The translations under genes and the position numbers were made by a program. A stretch of DNA of 64,000 nucleotides from Alistipes shahii WAL 8301 (GTDB lineage Bacteria > Bacteroidota > Bacteroidia > Bacteroidales > Rikenellaceae), in the NCBI RefSeq assembly GCF_025145845.1, contig NZ_CP102253.1, positions 3,720,001 to 3,784,000 on the forward strand. The letters are read 5' to 3'. Shown piece after piece: positions 1-9,169 of this stretch (its first letter is position 1; the number at the start of each line of letters is the position of its first letter). The notes under the pieces are model-generated. The model did no database searches. It was given only the letters and a program-made list of their open reading frames with translations, and was not told the origin of the DNA.

Positions 1-388
1 CCGCGCCGTGCCAGTGGACCACGTCGGGCGCGATCTCCACGATGTCGCCCGGAAGCAACGCCCGGGCCGGACGGCCCTTCTCCTGATAATAGCCCTGGCC
101 CCCGACGGCTATCAGGAGCTGGCCGCCCGTATGGCTGTGCCAGTTGTTGCGGCATCCGGGCGAAAAGGTGACGTTCGACACGGGCGCGTTCAGCCGCTTG
201 TCGTCCGTCAGCGGAGCGAGCCAGGCCTGCCCGACAAAGTACTTCGAAAACTGTTCCGGCAGTTTGTCGCCCACGGGAAACGGGCTGACTTTTTTCGGTA
301 TTTCCATATTTTGAGCATTTAAGGATTGCAGGATTCCGTCCGAAAAAAGGGCTGCGGCGGTCAGGGCCGCGAAGAGGATTCGTTTCAT
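1..388 (-). CDS. Cupin-domain protein, exported, 3' part missing
   Basis: The reading frame starts at an ATG complementary to 386-388 and runs off the left edge, so only about 129 residues are visible. It opens with a hydrophobic signal-like stretch (MKRILFAALTAAALF). After it comes a cupin core with a metal-binding-like pattern (NNWHSHTGGQLLIAVGG) and, near the edge, PGDIVEIAPDVVHWHG. Known families with this architecture are cupins of the quercetinase/carboxymuconolactone-associated kind; the substrate cannot be read from the fragment. A TAnnTTTG promoter box lies just upstream. The call of cupin is firm, the function is open. Confidence 0.75.
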   Translation of the reverse strand, partial: MKRILFAALTAAALFSDGILQSLNAQNMEIPKKVSPFPVGDKLPEQFSKYFVGQAWLAPLTDDKRLNAPVSNVTFSPGCRNNWHSHTGGQLLIAVGGQGYYQEKGRPARALLPGDIVEIAPDVVHWHGA

Positions 389-414
389 CGGTTCAAAAGA
401 ATGGTTTCACGATG

Positions 415-422
415 CAAAAATA
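415..422 (-). promoter_or_regulatory. Bacteroidetes -7 box for the cupin gene
   Basis: The minus strand reads TATTTTTG, matching the TAnnTTTG consensus, 27 bases upstream of the cupin start codon. Confidence 0.5.
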
Positions 423-520
423 GGGTATTTCGCGCAACGGTTCCGTACCCCGATTACGGTTCGGCATACCATTATTACGGAGCGGCGTCATTTTCGGTCG
501 GGTGAAGACCGTCTGCACGC

Positions 521-553
521 AAAACCGGTTCTGCGCCCCAGACACAGAACCGG
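521..553 (-). terminator. Intrinsic terminator downstream of gpmA
   Basis: A 9-bp perfect stem (CCGGTTCTG / CAGAACCGG) is followed on the minus strand by TTTT. It lies about 70 bases past the gpmA stop, so it probably ends the aldolase-side glycolytic transcript. Confidence 0.6.
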
Positions 554-622
554 ATCAAAAACGGATCGGCAGACGACTGCCTCCGAAACCGGCGTCTCGC
601 ACACCGGGAGTGAGGGGGGGGG

Positions 623-1369
623 TCAGCCCCGCCGGCCCTGATTGGCGACGGCCTCCATCAGGGAGGCGATCTCGGCCGGGTCGCCCAGGAAATAGTCCTT
701 CACACAGCCCAACCCCTCGTCGAATTCGAAGACGTAGGGCACGGCAGTCGGAAGGTTGAACTCCGAAATGGCCTCGTCCGAAATCCCTTTCAGGTTCTTG
801 ATGATGCCCCGCAGGCTGTTGCCGTGAGCCACCACCAGCAGTTCGTCGTGGCGGGCCAGCGCCGGGAGTATCTCGCACTCCCAGTAGGGCATCGTGCGGG
901 CCACGGTGTCTTTCAACGACTCGGTGCGGGGCAGCGCGGCGTCGGGAATCCCGGCGTAACGGGGATCGAAGCGCGGATTGCGGGGATCGTCCTCCGGAAG
1001 CGGCGCGGGAGCCACGTCGTAGCTGCGGCGCCAGACGTACACCTGCTCGTCACCGTATTTTTCGGCCGTATCGCGTTTGTTCAATCCCTGAAGCATGCCG
1101 TAGTGCTTCTCGTTGAGCCGCCAGGTCTTCGTCACCGGAATCCAGTCCCGGTCCATCCTGTCGAGCACGACGTCGAGGGTCTTCACGGCCCGTTTCAGAT
1201 AGGAGGTATAGGCGCGGCCGAAATGAAAACCCTCCTTGCGGAGCGTCTCCCCGGCCTTGACGGCCTCGGCGACGCCCTTCTCGCTCAAATCCACATCGGT
1301 CCACCCCGTGAACCGGTTTTCCCTGTTCCAGACGCTCTCGCCGTGGCGGAGCAAAACGATCTTTTTCAT
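623..1369 (-). CDS. gpmA: 2,3-bisphosphoglycerate-dependent phosphoglycerate mutase
   Basis: The 248-residue protein interconverts 3- and 2-phosphoglycerate in cytosolic glycolysis. The N-terminus carries the histidine phosphatase signature LLRHGES, with the phospho-accepting His near residue 10; the second catalytic His is in VVAHGNSLRG. RFTGWTDVDLS and the length agree with the cofactor-dependent dPGM family. I chose the ATG at 1367-1369 because the longer frame adds an unconserved arginine-rich extension and because this ATG overlaps the TGA of the upstream dehydrogenase by four bases (ATGA), typical of translational coupling. A run of nine G lies immediately before the stop (minus-strand downstream side). 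Confidence 0.93.
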   Translation of the reverse strand: MKKIVLLRHGESVWNRENRFTGWTDVDLSEKGVAEAVKAGETLRKEGFHFGRAYTSYLKRAVKTLDVVLDRMDRDWIPVTKTWRLNEKHYGMLQGLNKRDTAEKYGDEQVYVWRRSYDVAPAPLPEDDPRNPRFDPRYAGIPDAALPRTESLKDTVARTMPYWECEILPALARHDELLVVAHGNSLRGIIKNLKGISDEAISEFNLPTAVPYVFEFDEGLGCVKDYFLGDPAEIASLMEAVANQGRRG

Positions 1370-2388
1370 AACTGTCCGACTGCGTTTTCCGGTTCGGCGC
1401 GCACCTCGTTCTCCAGACGCCGGCATTCGCTGAAGTCCTTGATGTTCTGCATCGTGGTGCGTGCTATATTATCCACTGCTTCACGTGTGAAGAAGCCCTG
1501 ATGCGAGGTGACGATCACGTTGTTGAACGACAGCAGGCGCGCCAGCACGTCGTCGTCCATGATGCGGTCGGAAGTGTCCTCGTAGAAGTACCCGGCCTCC
1601 TCCTCGTATACGTCCAGTCCGGCAGCGCCGATCTTCTTCTCTTTCAGTCCGTCGATCAGCGCCTCGGTATGGATCAGCTGACCGCGGCCCGTGTTGATGA
1701 GGATCACGCCCGGTTTCATGCGCGAAATGGCCGCGTCGCCGATCATGTAGCGCGTCCGGTCGGTCAGCGGACAGTGGAGCGAAACGATGTCCGCACGGGC
1801 GTAAAGCTCGTCGAGCGGCACGTAGGCGATGCCCGCCTCCGCGGCGTACTGCGGATCGGGAAACAGATCGTTGGCCACGACCTCCATGCCGAACCCCTTG
1901 AGAATGCGGATCAGCTCGCGGGCGATCCTGCCCGTGCCGACGATCCCTGCGGTCTTGCCGTACATGTCGAAGCCCATCAGCCCGTGGAGCGAGAAGTTGC
2001 CGTCGCGCGTGCGCCAGTAGGCGCGGTGTATCTTGCGGTTGAGCGCCAGCATCAGCGCCACGGCGTGTTCCGCCACGGCGTGCGGCGAATAGGCCGGAAC
2101 CCGCACCACGGGAATCCCGTAACGGGCCGCGGCGTTCAGGTCGACGTTGTTGAAGCCCGCACAGCGCAGCGCGATCAGCTTCACGCCCATCCCGGCCAAC
2201 TGGCGGATGGTCCCGGCGTCGGCCGTGTCGTTGACGAAGATGCAGACCGCATCGGAACCCTGCGCAAGGGCCACGTTATTGGCGTTCAGGAGGCTGCGGT
2301 GGTAGCAGATGTCGAACCCGTAGGTGTCGCGGATGCGGTCGAACGACTCCCGGTCGTAGGGCTGCGTGCCGAATAGCGTTATTTTCAT
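1366..2388 (-). CDS. ldhA: D-2-hydroxyacid dehydrogenase, D-lactate dehydrogenase type
   Basis: 340 residues, full length for the D-lactate dehydrogenase (LdhA/VanH-like) group of NAD-dependent 2-hydroxyacid dehydrogenases, which reduce pyruvate to D-lactate. The sequence shows RCAGFNNVDL, a nucleotide-binding motif GIVGTGRIA, the catalytic Arg in NTGRGQL, the acidic partner in DVYEEEAG and the catalytic His in SHQGFFTREA. It is followed with a 4-base overlap by gpmA, so the two are co-translated; a role in recycling NADH during sugar fermentation fits the glycolytic neighbours. Substrate is inferred from family resemblance, not proven. Confidence 0.88.
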   Translation of the reverse strand: MKITLFGTQPYDRESFDRIRDTYGFDICYHRSLLNANNVALAQGSDAVCIFVNDTADAGTIRQLAGMGVKLIALRCAGFNNVDLNAAARYGIPVVRVPAYSPHAVAEHAVALMLALNRKIHRAYWRTRDGNFSLHGLMGFDMYGKTAGIVGTGRIARELIRILKGFGMEVVANDLFPDPQYAAEAGIAYVPLDELYARADIVSLHCPLTDRTRYMIGDAAISRMKPGVILINTGRGQLIHTEALIDGLKEKKIGAAGLDVYEEEAGYFYEDTSDRIMDDDVLARLLSFNNVIVTSHQGFFTREAVDNIARTTMQNIKDFSECRRLENEVRAEPENAVGQL

Positions 2389-2432
2389 AGTTGCACTTTT
2401 TTAATATAAAAACGTCTTCGGGGACCCGGATA

Positions 2433-3485
2433 TTATGCGATGGTCACTTCGTCGTCGAGGTAAACGTCCTGAATGGCGTGCAGCAGGGCGATGCCGTCCT
2501 TCATCGGACGCTGGAAGGCCTTGCGGCCGCTGATAAGCCCCATGCCCCCGGCGCGCTTGTTGATCACGGCCGTGGTGACGGCCTCCTGCAAGTCCGAGGC
2601 CCCGCGCGACTCGCCGCCCGAGTTGATCAGGCCCACGCGGCCCATATAGCCGTTGGCCACCTGATAGCGGCAGAGGTCGATGGGGTGGTCCGAAGTCAGC
2701 TCCGTGTAGACCTTGTCGCTGGTCTTGCCGAAGCCGACGGCCCGGAAACCGCCGTTGTTCGACGGGAGTTTCTGTTTCACGATGTCGGCCTTGATCGTCA
2801 CACCGAGGTGGTCGGCCTGCCCCGTGAGATCGGCCGAAGCGTGGTAGTCGGCACCCTCCTTCCTGAAACCCTCGTTGCGCAGGTAGCACCACAGGATCGT
2901 CGCCATGCCCAGTTCGTGCGCCAGGTCGAACGCGCGGGCGATCTCGACCAGCTGCCGGCGGCTCTCCGGCGAACCGAAGTAAATCGTGGCCCCGACGGCT
3001 GCGGCGCCCATGTTCCAGGCATCGCGCACCGTGCCGAACAACACCTGGTCGTAGGTGTTGGGGTAGGACAGCAGCTCGTTGTGGTTGATTTTGACGATGA
3101 AGGGGATTTTGTGCGCGTATTTGCGCGCCACGGCTCCCAGCACGCCGAAAGTCGAGGCGACGGCATTGCAACCGCCCTCGACGGCGAGTCTGACGATGTT
3201 TTCCGGATCGAAATAGGCGGGGTTCGGGGCGAACGAAGCCCCCGCGGAGTGCTCGATGCCCTGATCCACGGGCAGGATCGAGACATAGCCCGTGCCGCCC
3301 AGCCGTCCGTTGGAGAGAATCCATTGCAGGCTGCCCAGCGTACGGACGCTGCGGTCGGATTCGGCCCAGATGCGGTCCACGGTGTCGGGTCCCGGCAGGT
3401 ACAACGACTTTTTGTCGATGGTGCGGCATACGTGGGAGAGGTAGTAGCCGGCCTGCTCCCCTAAAATTTCAACTGTCTTGCTCAT
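2433..3485 (-). CDS. fbaB: Class I fructose-bisphosphate aldolase (DhnA/FbaB type)
   Basis: 350 residues, matching the archaeal-type class I aldolases that cleave fructose 1,6-bisphosphate through a Schiff-base lysine. Recognisable parts are ILPVDQGIEHS near the N-terminal third, FIVKINHNELL, the probable barrel strand VTIKADIVKQKLP that should hold the active-site Lys, and a phosphate-binding GLINSGGES. It lies 45 bases upstream of the dehydrogenase-gpmA pair on the same strand, so the three probably form one glycolytic transcription unit. No class II aldolase is in the window. Confidence 0.93.
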   Translation of the reverse strand: MSKTVEILGEQAGYYLSHVCRTIDKKSLYLPGPDTVDRIWAESDRSVRTLGSLQWILSNGRLGGTGYVSILPVDQGIEHSAGASFAPNPAYFDPENIVRLAVEGGCNAVASTFGVLGAVARKYAHKIPFIVKINHNELLSYPNTYDQVLFGTVRDAWNMGAAAVGATIYFGSPESRRQLVEIARAFDLAHELGMATILWCYLRNEGFRKEGADYHASADLTGQADHLGVTIKADIVKQKLPSNNGGFRAVGFGKTSDKVYTELTSDHPIDLCRYQVANGYMGRVGLINSGGESRGASDLQEAVTTAVINKRAGGMGLISGRKAFQRPMKDGIALLHAIQDVYLDDEVTIA

Positions 3486-3789
3486 AATCGCTGTGTTTTG
3501 GTCATTTTACGAATCCCGTGCAATTCCGGGTCCAATCAGGTCCCGTTTACGGCCTAAAAGTTACCGAAAAATCCGGGAGGTTGTTCCCGGCGCGGAAGGC
3601 GGAGCGCGGATTCGGACCGAATGGTACAGAGGTAGGACAGAAATACGAAGCGGGCGCGCCCGTTCAGGGCATGCGGCGAGGCCCGTTCAAAGCGTTCCGG
3701 CTGCTGCGGGCCGGACTACGCAGGGACACAAACCGTCCCGGACGCAGAATTTACCGCCCGGAGCGGACAAAAGTCCGAAACCCGGATAC
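3486..3789. other. Intergenic region with no recognised gene
   Basis: This 304-base stretch lies between the aldolase start and the AraC-type gene stop, both read leftward. Open frames here look like noise. A small hairpin (CGGACAAAAGTCCG, 3764-3777) could weakly terminate the regulator gene. The only minus-strand promoter-like string is TAACTTTT around 3553-3560, which misses the last base of TAnnTTTG. Confidence 0.5.
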
Positions 3790-4638
3790 CTATTTTTTGT
3801 TGTTGCGGTACTCGGTGGGCGATTCCCCCGCGTGCTTCTTGAAAAAACGCCCGAGGTAGGACTGGTCGGGAAACCGGAGCCGGTAGGCGATCTCCTGCAC
3901 CGAAAGGTCGGTCGACTGGAGCATCATCTTGATCTCCAGCATCACCGAACGGTCGATGAACTCCTTGGCCGAACTGTGCGCCACGCTGCGCACGATGGTC
4001 GACAGGTAACGGGTCGAAATGCAGAGTTTGTCGGCGTAAAACGACACTTCGCGCTCCTGGGCGCAATGCTCGTGCACGAGAGCGACGAAACGGTGGAACA
4101 GCTCCGACTGCCGCGTGGTCGTCTCCGGCACGCGGTGCTGCCGGGCTGCGAAACGCTGCATCTTGTCGTAACTCTCCAGCAGCAGATTCTGCAAACGGTT
4201 CTTGATGATCGTATTGCGGAACACGTTGCCGCGGTCGCGGTAGGTGTAGGCCGCCATCTGGAGCCAGATCGAAGCCCCCTCGACGATCCGCTGGGGCGGA
4301 TGGGAGATCGGACGCTCGCGCAGGGCGTGGAAAAACGAAGGGTCCATCCGGAAGGCCGCCTCGGAAAAGAGATCCCGCGAAAACGAGCAGTAGGCCGCCC
4401 TGAAATCCTCCGTGCGGTCGGTGAGCATGAAGATCGATCCGGGCAGCAGCAGCACCATCGTATTGCGGCGCACCTGCCCCTGGTACTGGTTGACGGTGGC
4501 GTCGGCGCTGCCGCTGCGACAGAAGAGAATCGCACCTCCTTCCACACGGCAGGCGTAATTGCCGAAAAAGGCGAAATCGGATTCGCCCACAACAAATTGC
4601 TCCTCGGGAGTGGTGATTAGCGGATTGACCTGTGGCAT
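3790..4638 (-). CDS. AraC-family transcriptional regulator
   Basis: 282 residues from the ATG at 4636-4638; a longer frame exists but crosses the promoter region and has no family resemblance. The N-terminal two thirds looks like a cupin-type ligand-binding domain (FVVGESDFAFFGNYACRVEGG). The last 100 residues carry two helix-turn-helix units with SFYADKLCISTRYLSTIVR and the signature AYRLRFPDQSYLGRFFKKHAGESPTEYR. It is transcribed away from the RND efflux operon across a 163-base AT-rich gap, so it is the natural candidate to control that operon. The ligand is unknown. Confidence 0.9.
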   Translation of the reverse strand: MPQVNPLITTPEEQFVVGESDFAFFGNYACRVEGGAILFCRSGSADATVNQYQGQVRRNTMVLLLPGSIFMLTDRTEDFRAAYCSFSRDLFSEAAFRMDPSFFHALRERPISHPPQRIVEGASIWLQMAAYTYRDRGNVFRNTIIKNRLQNLLLESYDKMQRFAARQHRVPETTTRQSELFHRFVALVHEHCAQEREVSFYADKLCISTRYLSTIVRSVAHSSAKEFIDRSVMLEIKMMLQSTDLSVQEIAYRLRFPDQSYLGRFFKKHAGESPTEYRNNKK

Positions 4639-4801
4639 ACAATTCTTTTTTCGAACAAAAATAATGAAATTTTCGATAAATGTTCCATTTTTATTCCGAA
4701 AAGTACCAATTCTGTTCGCAATAAAGGGTACATTGATACCGTTTTTAAAATACTTTTGCACCTGAAAAAGTTTTTTAGTCCAATTAGTTAAAGGAATTGT
4801 T
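4639..4801. promoter_or_regulatory. Divergent promoter region, AraC regulator / RND efflux
   Basis: This AT-rich gap separates two divergent genes. On the plus strand TACTTTTG (4751-4758) matches the -7 consensus TAnnTTTG and TTG at 4733-4735 gives a plausible -33 element. Upstream of it, GAACA (4654-4658) and two TGTTC copies (4681-4685 and 4713-4717, 32 bases apart) could be half-sites for the AraC-type protein. The operator assignment is speculative. Confidence 0.5.
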
Positions 4802-5977
4802 ATGAAGCAAACATTTGTGAAAGCTGCCGTTTTGGCATGCTGCATGGCGGCCGTCGGATGCAAACAGGCTCCGATGACAATGGGCCCCGGCGAATACGCC
4901 GTAATGACCATCGCCACCACCGACCGGGAAATCCCGAGCAACTACTCGGCGACGATCCGCGGCCGTCAGGACATCGCAATCTATCCGCAGGTTTCGGGAA
5001 CGATCTCACAGCTCTGCGTCAACGAAGGTCAGAAAGTCGCCAAGGGACAGACCCTTTTCATCATCGACCAGGTTCCCTACAAAGCCGCCTTGCAGACCGC
5101 CGAAGCCAACGTCGAGGCCGCCAAAGCCGGCGTGGCCACCGCACAGCTCACCTACGACAGCAAGAAGGAGCTTTTCGCCCGCAACGTCGTTTCGCAGTTC
5201 GACCTCTCGACGGCCAACAACAACCTGCTGACGGCCAAGGCCCAGCTCGCACAGGCCGAGGCACAGCGCGTGAACGCCGCCAACAACCTCTCCTACACGG
5301 TCGTGAAGGCTCCGACCGACGGCGTGGTGGGAACGCTGCCGTACCGCGTCGGCGCGCTGGTGAGCGCTTCGATCTCGCAGCCGCTGACCACCGTGTCGGA
5401 CAACTCGGAGATGTACGTCTACTTCTCGATGACCGAAAACCAGCTCCTGGCCCTGACACGCCAGTACGGCTCGATCGCCGAAACGCTCAAGAGCATGCCG
5501 GGCGTACAGTTGCAGCTCAGCGACGGTTCGACCTACGACCAGACGGGCCGCGTGGAGTCGATCAGCGGCGTCATCGACACCTCGACGGGCAGCGTGTCGC
5601 TGCGCGCGGCGTTCCCCAACCCGAACGGGCTGCTGCACAGCGGCGGCGCGGGCAACGTCATCCTGCCGAGCATCTACAAGGATTGCATCGCCATTCCGCA
5701 GGCCGCGACGTTCGAACTCCAGGACAAAGTATATGTATATAAAGTGGTGGACGGCAAGGCCGCTTCGGCGATGATCGACGTCGAGAAGATCTCGAACGGC
5801 CGCGAGTATATAGCACGCGCGGGACTCGTGCCGGGCGACGTGATCGTTGCCGAAGGCGTGGGTCTGCTGCGCGAAGGCACGCCCATCGTTCCGAAGGGTC
5901 AGGCCGCAGCAGCCGCTGCCGCAGCTCCCGCAACCGACGAGTCCGCCGCTCAAACCCAAACCGAGAAGGAGGAATAA
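4802..5977 (+). CDS. RND efflux periplasmic adaptor lipoprotein
   Basis: 391 residues of the AcrA/MexA (HlyD) family. It joins an inner-membrane RND pump to an outer-membrane channel. A lipoprotein signal ends at the lipobox AAVGC (Cys about residue 20). After that come a lipoyl-like half (DIAIYPQVSGTISQLCVNEGQKV), an alanine-rich alpha-hairpin (about residues 85-150), the second lipoyl half (YTVVKAPTDGVVGTLPYRVGALV), and beta-barrel and membrane-proximal domains. The C-terminus is a low-complexity Ala/Glu tail. It is first in an operon with the pump (3-base gap) and outer-membrane gene. Drug or bile-salt export is the family role; the actual substrate is not readable. Confidence 0.93.
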   Translation: MKQTFVKAAVLACCMAAVGCKQAPMTMGPGEYAVMTIATTDREIPSNYSATIRGRQDIAIYPQVSGTISQLCVNEGQKVAKGQTLFIIDQVPYKAALQTAEANVEAAKAGVATAQLTYDSKKELFARNVVSQFDLSTANNNLLTAKAQLAQAEAQRVNAANNLSYTVVKAPTDGVVGTLPYRVGALVSASISQPLTTVSDNSEMYVYFSMTENQLLALTRQYGSIAETLKSMPGVQLQLSDGSTYDQTGRVESISGVIDTSTGSVSLRAAFPNPNGLLHSGGAGNVILPSIYKDCIAIPQAATFELQDKVYVYKVVDGKAASAMIDVEKISNGREYIARAGLVPGDVIVAEGVGLLREGTPIVPKGQAAAAAAAAPATDESAAQTQTEKEE

Positions 5978-5980
5978 CCT

Positions 5981-8900
5981 ATGACACTCAAGCATTTCAT
6001 AGAACGACCCGTATTGGCGTCGGTCATATCAATCGTAATCGTAATCGCCGGTCTGATCGGTCTGGCGACACTGCCCGTCGAGCAGTATCCCGACATCGCG
6101 CCCCCGACGGTCATGGTGCGCGCCTCCTATCCGGGAGCCAGCGCCGAAACGATTCAGAAGTCGGTCATCGTACCGCTCGAACAGGCCATCAACGGTGTGG
6201 AGGACATGACCTACATGACCTCCAGCGCAGCCGTCGGCAGCGCCTCCGTGACGGTCTATTTCCGCCAGGGAACCAACGCCGACATGGCGGCCGTCAACGT
6301 GCAGAACAAAGTGTCGCGCGCCACCGGCCAGCTTCCTTCCGAGGTCACGCAGATCGGTGTGACGACCATGAAACGCCAGACCTCGATGGTCAAGATCTTC
6401 TCGCTGTACAGCCCCGACGACTCCTACGACGAGACCTTCCTGTCGAACTACCTGAAGATCAACGTCGAGCCGCGTATCCAGCGTATCCGCGGCGTCGGCG
6501 AGGTGTTCACCCTCGGCGCCGACTACTCGATGCGCGTCTGGCTGAAACCCGACGTAATGGCCCAGTACAAGCTCATCCCGTCGGACGTGACGGCGGCGCT
6601 GGCCGAACAGAACATCGAGTCGGCGACCGGTACGCTGGGCGAGAACTCCCAGAACACGTTCCAGTACACGATGAAATACCGCGGACGCCACCAGACGCCC
6701 GAAGAGTTCGGTGAAATCGTGCTGCTCTCGAAGCCCGACGGCACGCTCCTGCGTCTGAAGGACATCGCCGACATCGAACTGGGCAGCGAATCCTACGCTT
6801 ACAAAGGTTACACCAACGGCCATCCGGGCGTCAGCACGATGATCTTCCAGACGGCCGGTTCGAACGCCACGCAGGTCGTGAACGACGTCAACGCCCTGCT
6901 CGACGAATTGCAGGCCGAACTGCCGAAAGGCATCGCCGTCGCACACCTCCAGAGCGTGAACGACTTCCTCTACGCCTCGATGAAAGAGGTGGTCAAGACC
7001 CTGTTCGAGGCCATCCTCCTCGTGATCCTGGTCGTGTACGTCTTCCTGCAGGACATCCGCTCGACGCTCATCCCCACGGTGTCGATTCTCGTGGCGCTGA
7101 TCGGAACCTTCGGCTTCCTCGCATTCGCCGGATTCTCGATCAACCTGCTGACCCTCTTCGCGCTGGTTCTTGCGATCGGTACGGTCGTCGACGACGCCAT
7201 CATCGTCGTCGAAGCCGTGCAGGCACGCTTCGACGCGGGCTACAAATCCTCCTACATGGCGACCATCGACGCCATGTCGGGTATCACGTCGGCCATCGTG
7301 ACCTCGACGCTGGTCTTCATGGCCGTGTTCATCCCCGTCGCCATGATGGGCGGAACGTCGGGCGTCTTCTACACGCAGTTCGGTATCACGATGGCCGTGG
7401 CCGTGGGTCTTTCGGCCGTCAACGCCCTTACGCTGTCGCCGGCGCTCTGCGCCATGATCCTGAAGCCGTACCTCGACGAGAACGGCGAGATGCGCGACAA
7501 CTTCGCGGCGCGTTTCCGCAAGGCCTTCAACACGGCATTCGGAGCCTTGGTCAACAAGTACAAGCACGGCGTGATGCTCTTCATCAAGCACAAGTGGCTG
7601 ATGTGGTCGACGCTCGGCCTGGCCATCGCGGCGCTGGTTCTGCTGATGAACACCACCAAGACGGGTCTGGTTCCCGACGAGGACCAGGGTACAATCATGG
7701 TCAACGTCACCACGGCCCCGGGTTCCTCGCTCGCCGAGACCCACAAGGTCATGGAGCAGGTTTCGCAGCGCATCAGCGGCATTCCGCAGATTCGCGACTA
7801 CATGCAGGTGGCCGGCTACGGCATGATCGCCGGACAGGGTTCGTCGTACGGTATGGCCATCATCAAACTCAAGGACTGGGACGAGCGTCCGAACAAGGAG
7901 GATGACGTGAACGCCGTCATCGGCCAGATTTACGGCCGCACCGCCGACATCAAGGACGCACAGATCTTCGCCGTGGCTCCGCCGATGATCTCGGGTTACG
8001 GAACCTCGACCGGTTTCTCCATGCACCTGCAGGACAAGACCGGCGGCGACCTGACCGAATTCTACAATATTTACCTGCAATTCATCGGCGCGCTGAACCA
8101 GCGTCCGGAGATCGCCCGCGCATACTCGACCTTCAACATCAACTTCCCGCAGTACATGGTGGACATCGACGCGGCGAAGGCCAAGCGTGCCGGCATATCG
8201 CCGACCTCGATCCTCTCGACGCTGGCAGGCTACTACGGCGGCCAGTATGTTTCGAACATCAACCGGTTCTCGAAAATGTACTATGTGACGATGCAGGCCG
8301 ATCCGAAATACCGTCTCGACACCGAGTCGCTCAACAACGTCTACGTGCGTTCGAGCAGCGGCGAGATGGCTCCCCTGGGCCAGTTCGTAAATCTGACGAG
8401 GGTTTACAGCTCCGAGGTGCTGAACCGCTTCAACATGTACAGTTCGATCGCCGTGAACGGTACGGCCGCCGACGGTTATTCGTCGGGCGACGCCATCCGG
8501 GCCATTCAGGAAACGGCCGCGCAGGTGCTTCCGAAGGGCTACGGTTACGAGTTCGACGGCATCACGCGCGAGGAGGCCCAGACGGGCAGCAACACGGTCA
8601 TCATCTTCGGTATCTGTATCCTGCTGATCTACCTCATCCTGAGCGCGCTGTACGAGAGTTTCCTCATTCCGTTCGCCGTCATTCTGTCGGTTCCGTGCGG
8701 TCTGATGGGTTCGTTCCTGCTCGCCAAGATAATGGGACTGGAGAACAACATCTACCTCCAGACGGGTATCATCATGCTGATCGGTCTGTTGTCGAAAACG
8801 GCCATCCTGATCACGGAGTACGCCGCCGACCGCCGCGCCGCGGGCATGAGCCTCTCGCAGGCCGCCGTGTCGGCCGCCAAAGCCCGTCTGCGTCCCATTC

Positions 8901-9166
8901 TGATGACCGTCCTCACCTGCGTGTTCGGTATGATCCCGCTGGTGCTCTCGCACGGCGTAGGCGCAAACGGCAACTCGACCCTCGGTGCAGGTGTCATCGG
9001 CGGTATGATCGTAGGTACGCTGGCGCTGCTGTTCCTCGTGCCGACGCTGTTCATCGTCTTCCAGACGTTGCAGGAGAAAGTCAAGCCCCTGGAATTCGAT
9101 CCCGATCCGCAGTGGGCCGTGCGCGCCGAACTGGAAGAGTGTAAAAACGAGAAAGAGGAGGAGTAA
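5981..9166 (+). CDS. RND multidrug efflux pump, AcrB/HAE1 family
   Basis: 1061 residues, the usual length of hydrophobe/amphiphile RND pumps, which use proton import to export drugs from the periplasm. It starts with the canonical MTLKHFIERPVLASV. The proton-relay aspartate pair is in LAIGTVVDDAIIVVEAV (TM4) and the relay lysine in GLLSKTAILITEYA (TM10). The layout of two six-helix halves separated by large periplasmic loops (about residues 40-330 and 560-870) is visible. It lies between adaptor and outer-membrane genes with 3-base gaps, so stoichiometric co-expression is expected. A very long open frame on the other strand is only a codon-bias shadow. Confidence 0.96.
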   Translation: MTLKHFIERPVLASVISIVIVIAGLIGLATLPVEQYPDIAPPTVMVRASYPGASAETIQKSVIVPLEQAINGVEDMTYMTSSAAVGSASVTVYFRQGTNADMAAVNVQNKVSRATGQLPSEVTQIGVTTMKRQTSMVKIFSLYSPDDSYDETFLSNYLKINVEPRIQRIRGVGEVFTLGADYSMRVWLKPDVMAQYKLIPSDVTAALAEQNIESATGTLGENSQNTFQYTMKYRGRHQTPEEFGEIVLLSKPDGTLLRLKDIADIELGSESYAYKGYTNGHPGVSTMIFQTAGSNATQVVNDVNALLDELQAELPKGIAVAHLQSVNDFLYASMKEVVKTLFEAILLVILVVYVFLQDIRSTLIPTVSILVALIGTFGFLAFAGFSINLLTLFALVLAIGTVVDDAIIVVEAVQARFDAGYKSSYMATIDAMSGITSAIVTSTLVFMAVFIPVAMMGGTSGVFYTQFGITMAVAVGLSAVNALTLSPALCAMILKPYLDENGEMRDNFAARFRKAFNTAFGALVNKYKHGVMLFIKHKWLMWSTLGLAIAALVLLMNTTKTGLVPDEDQGTIMVNVTTAPGSSLAETHKVMEQVSQRISGIPQIRDYMQVAGYGMIAGQGSSYGMAIIKLKDWDERPNKEDDVNAVIGQIYGRTADIKDAQIFAVAPPMISGYGTSTGFSMHLQDKTGGDLTEFYNIYLQFIGALNQRPEIARAYSTFNINFPQYMVDIDAAKAKRAGISPTSILSTLAGYYGGQYVSNINRFSKMYYVTMQADPKYRLDTESLNNVYVRSSSGEMAPLGQFVNLTRVYSSEVLNRFNMYSSIAVNGTAADGYSSGDAIRAIQETAAQVLPKGYGYEFDGITREEAQTGSNTVIIFGICILLIYLILSALYESFLIPFAVILSVPCGLMGSFLLAKIMGLENNIYLQTGIIMLIGLLSKTAILITEYAADRRAAGMSLSQAAVSAAKARLRPILMTVLTCVFGMIPLVLSHGVGANGNSTLGAGVIGGMIVGTLALLFLVPTLFIVFQTLQEKVKPLEFDPDPQWAVRAELEECKNEKEEE

Positions 9167-9169
9167 CAC

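Noticed and set aside
2391..3464. A 357-codon plus-strand frame
   Set aside because: Antisense to the class I aldolase; composition is typical of a shadow frame.
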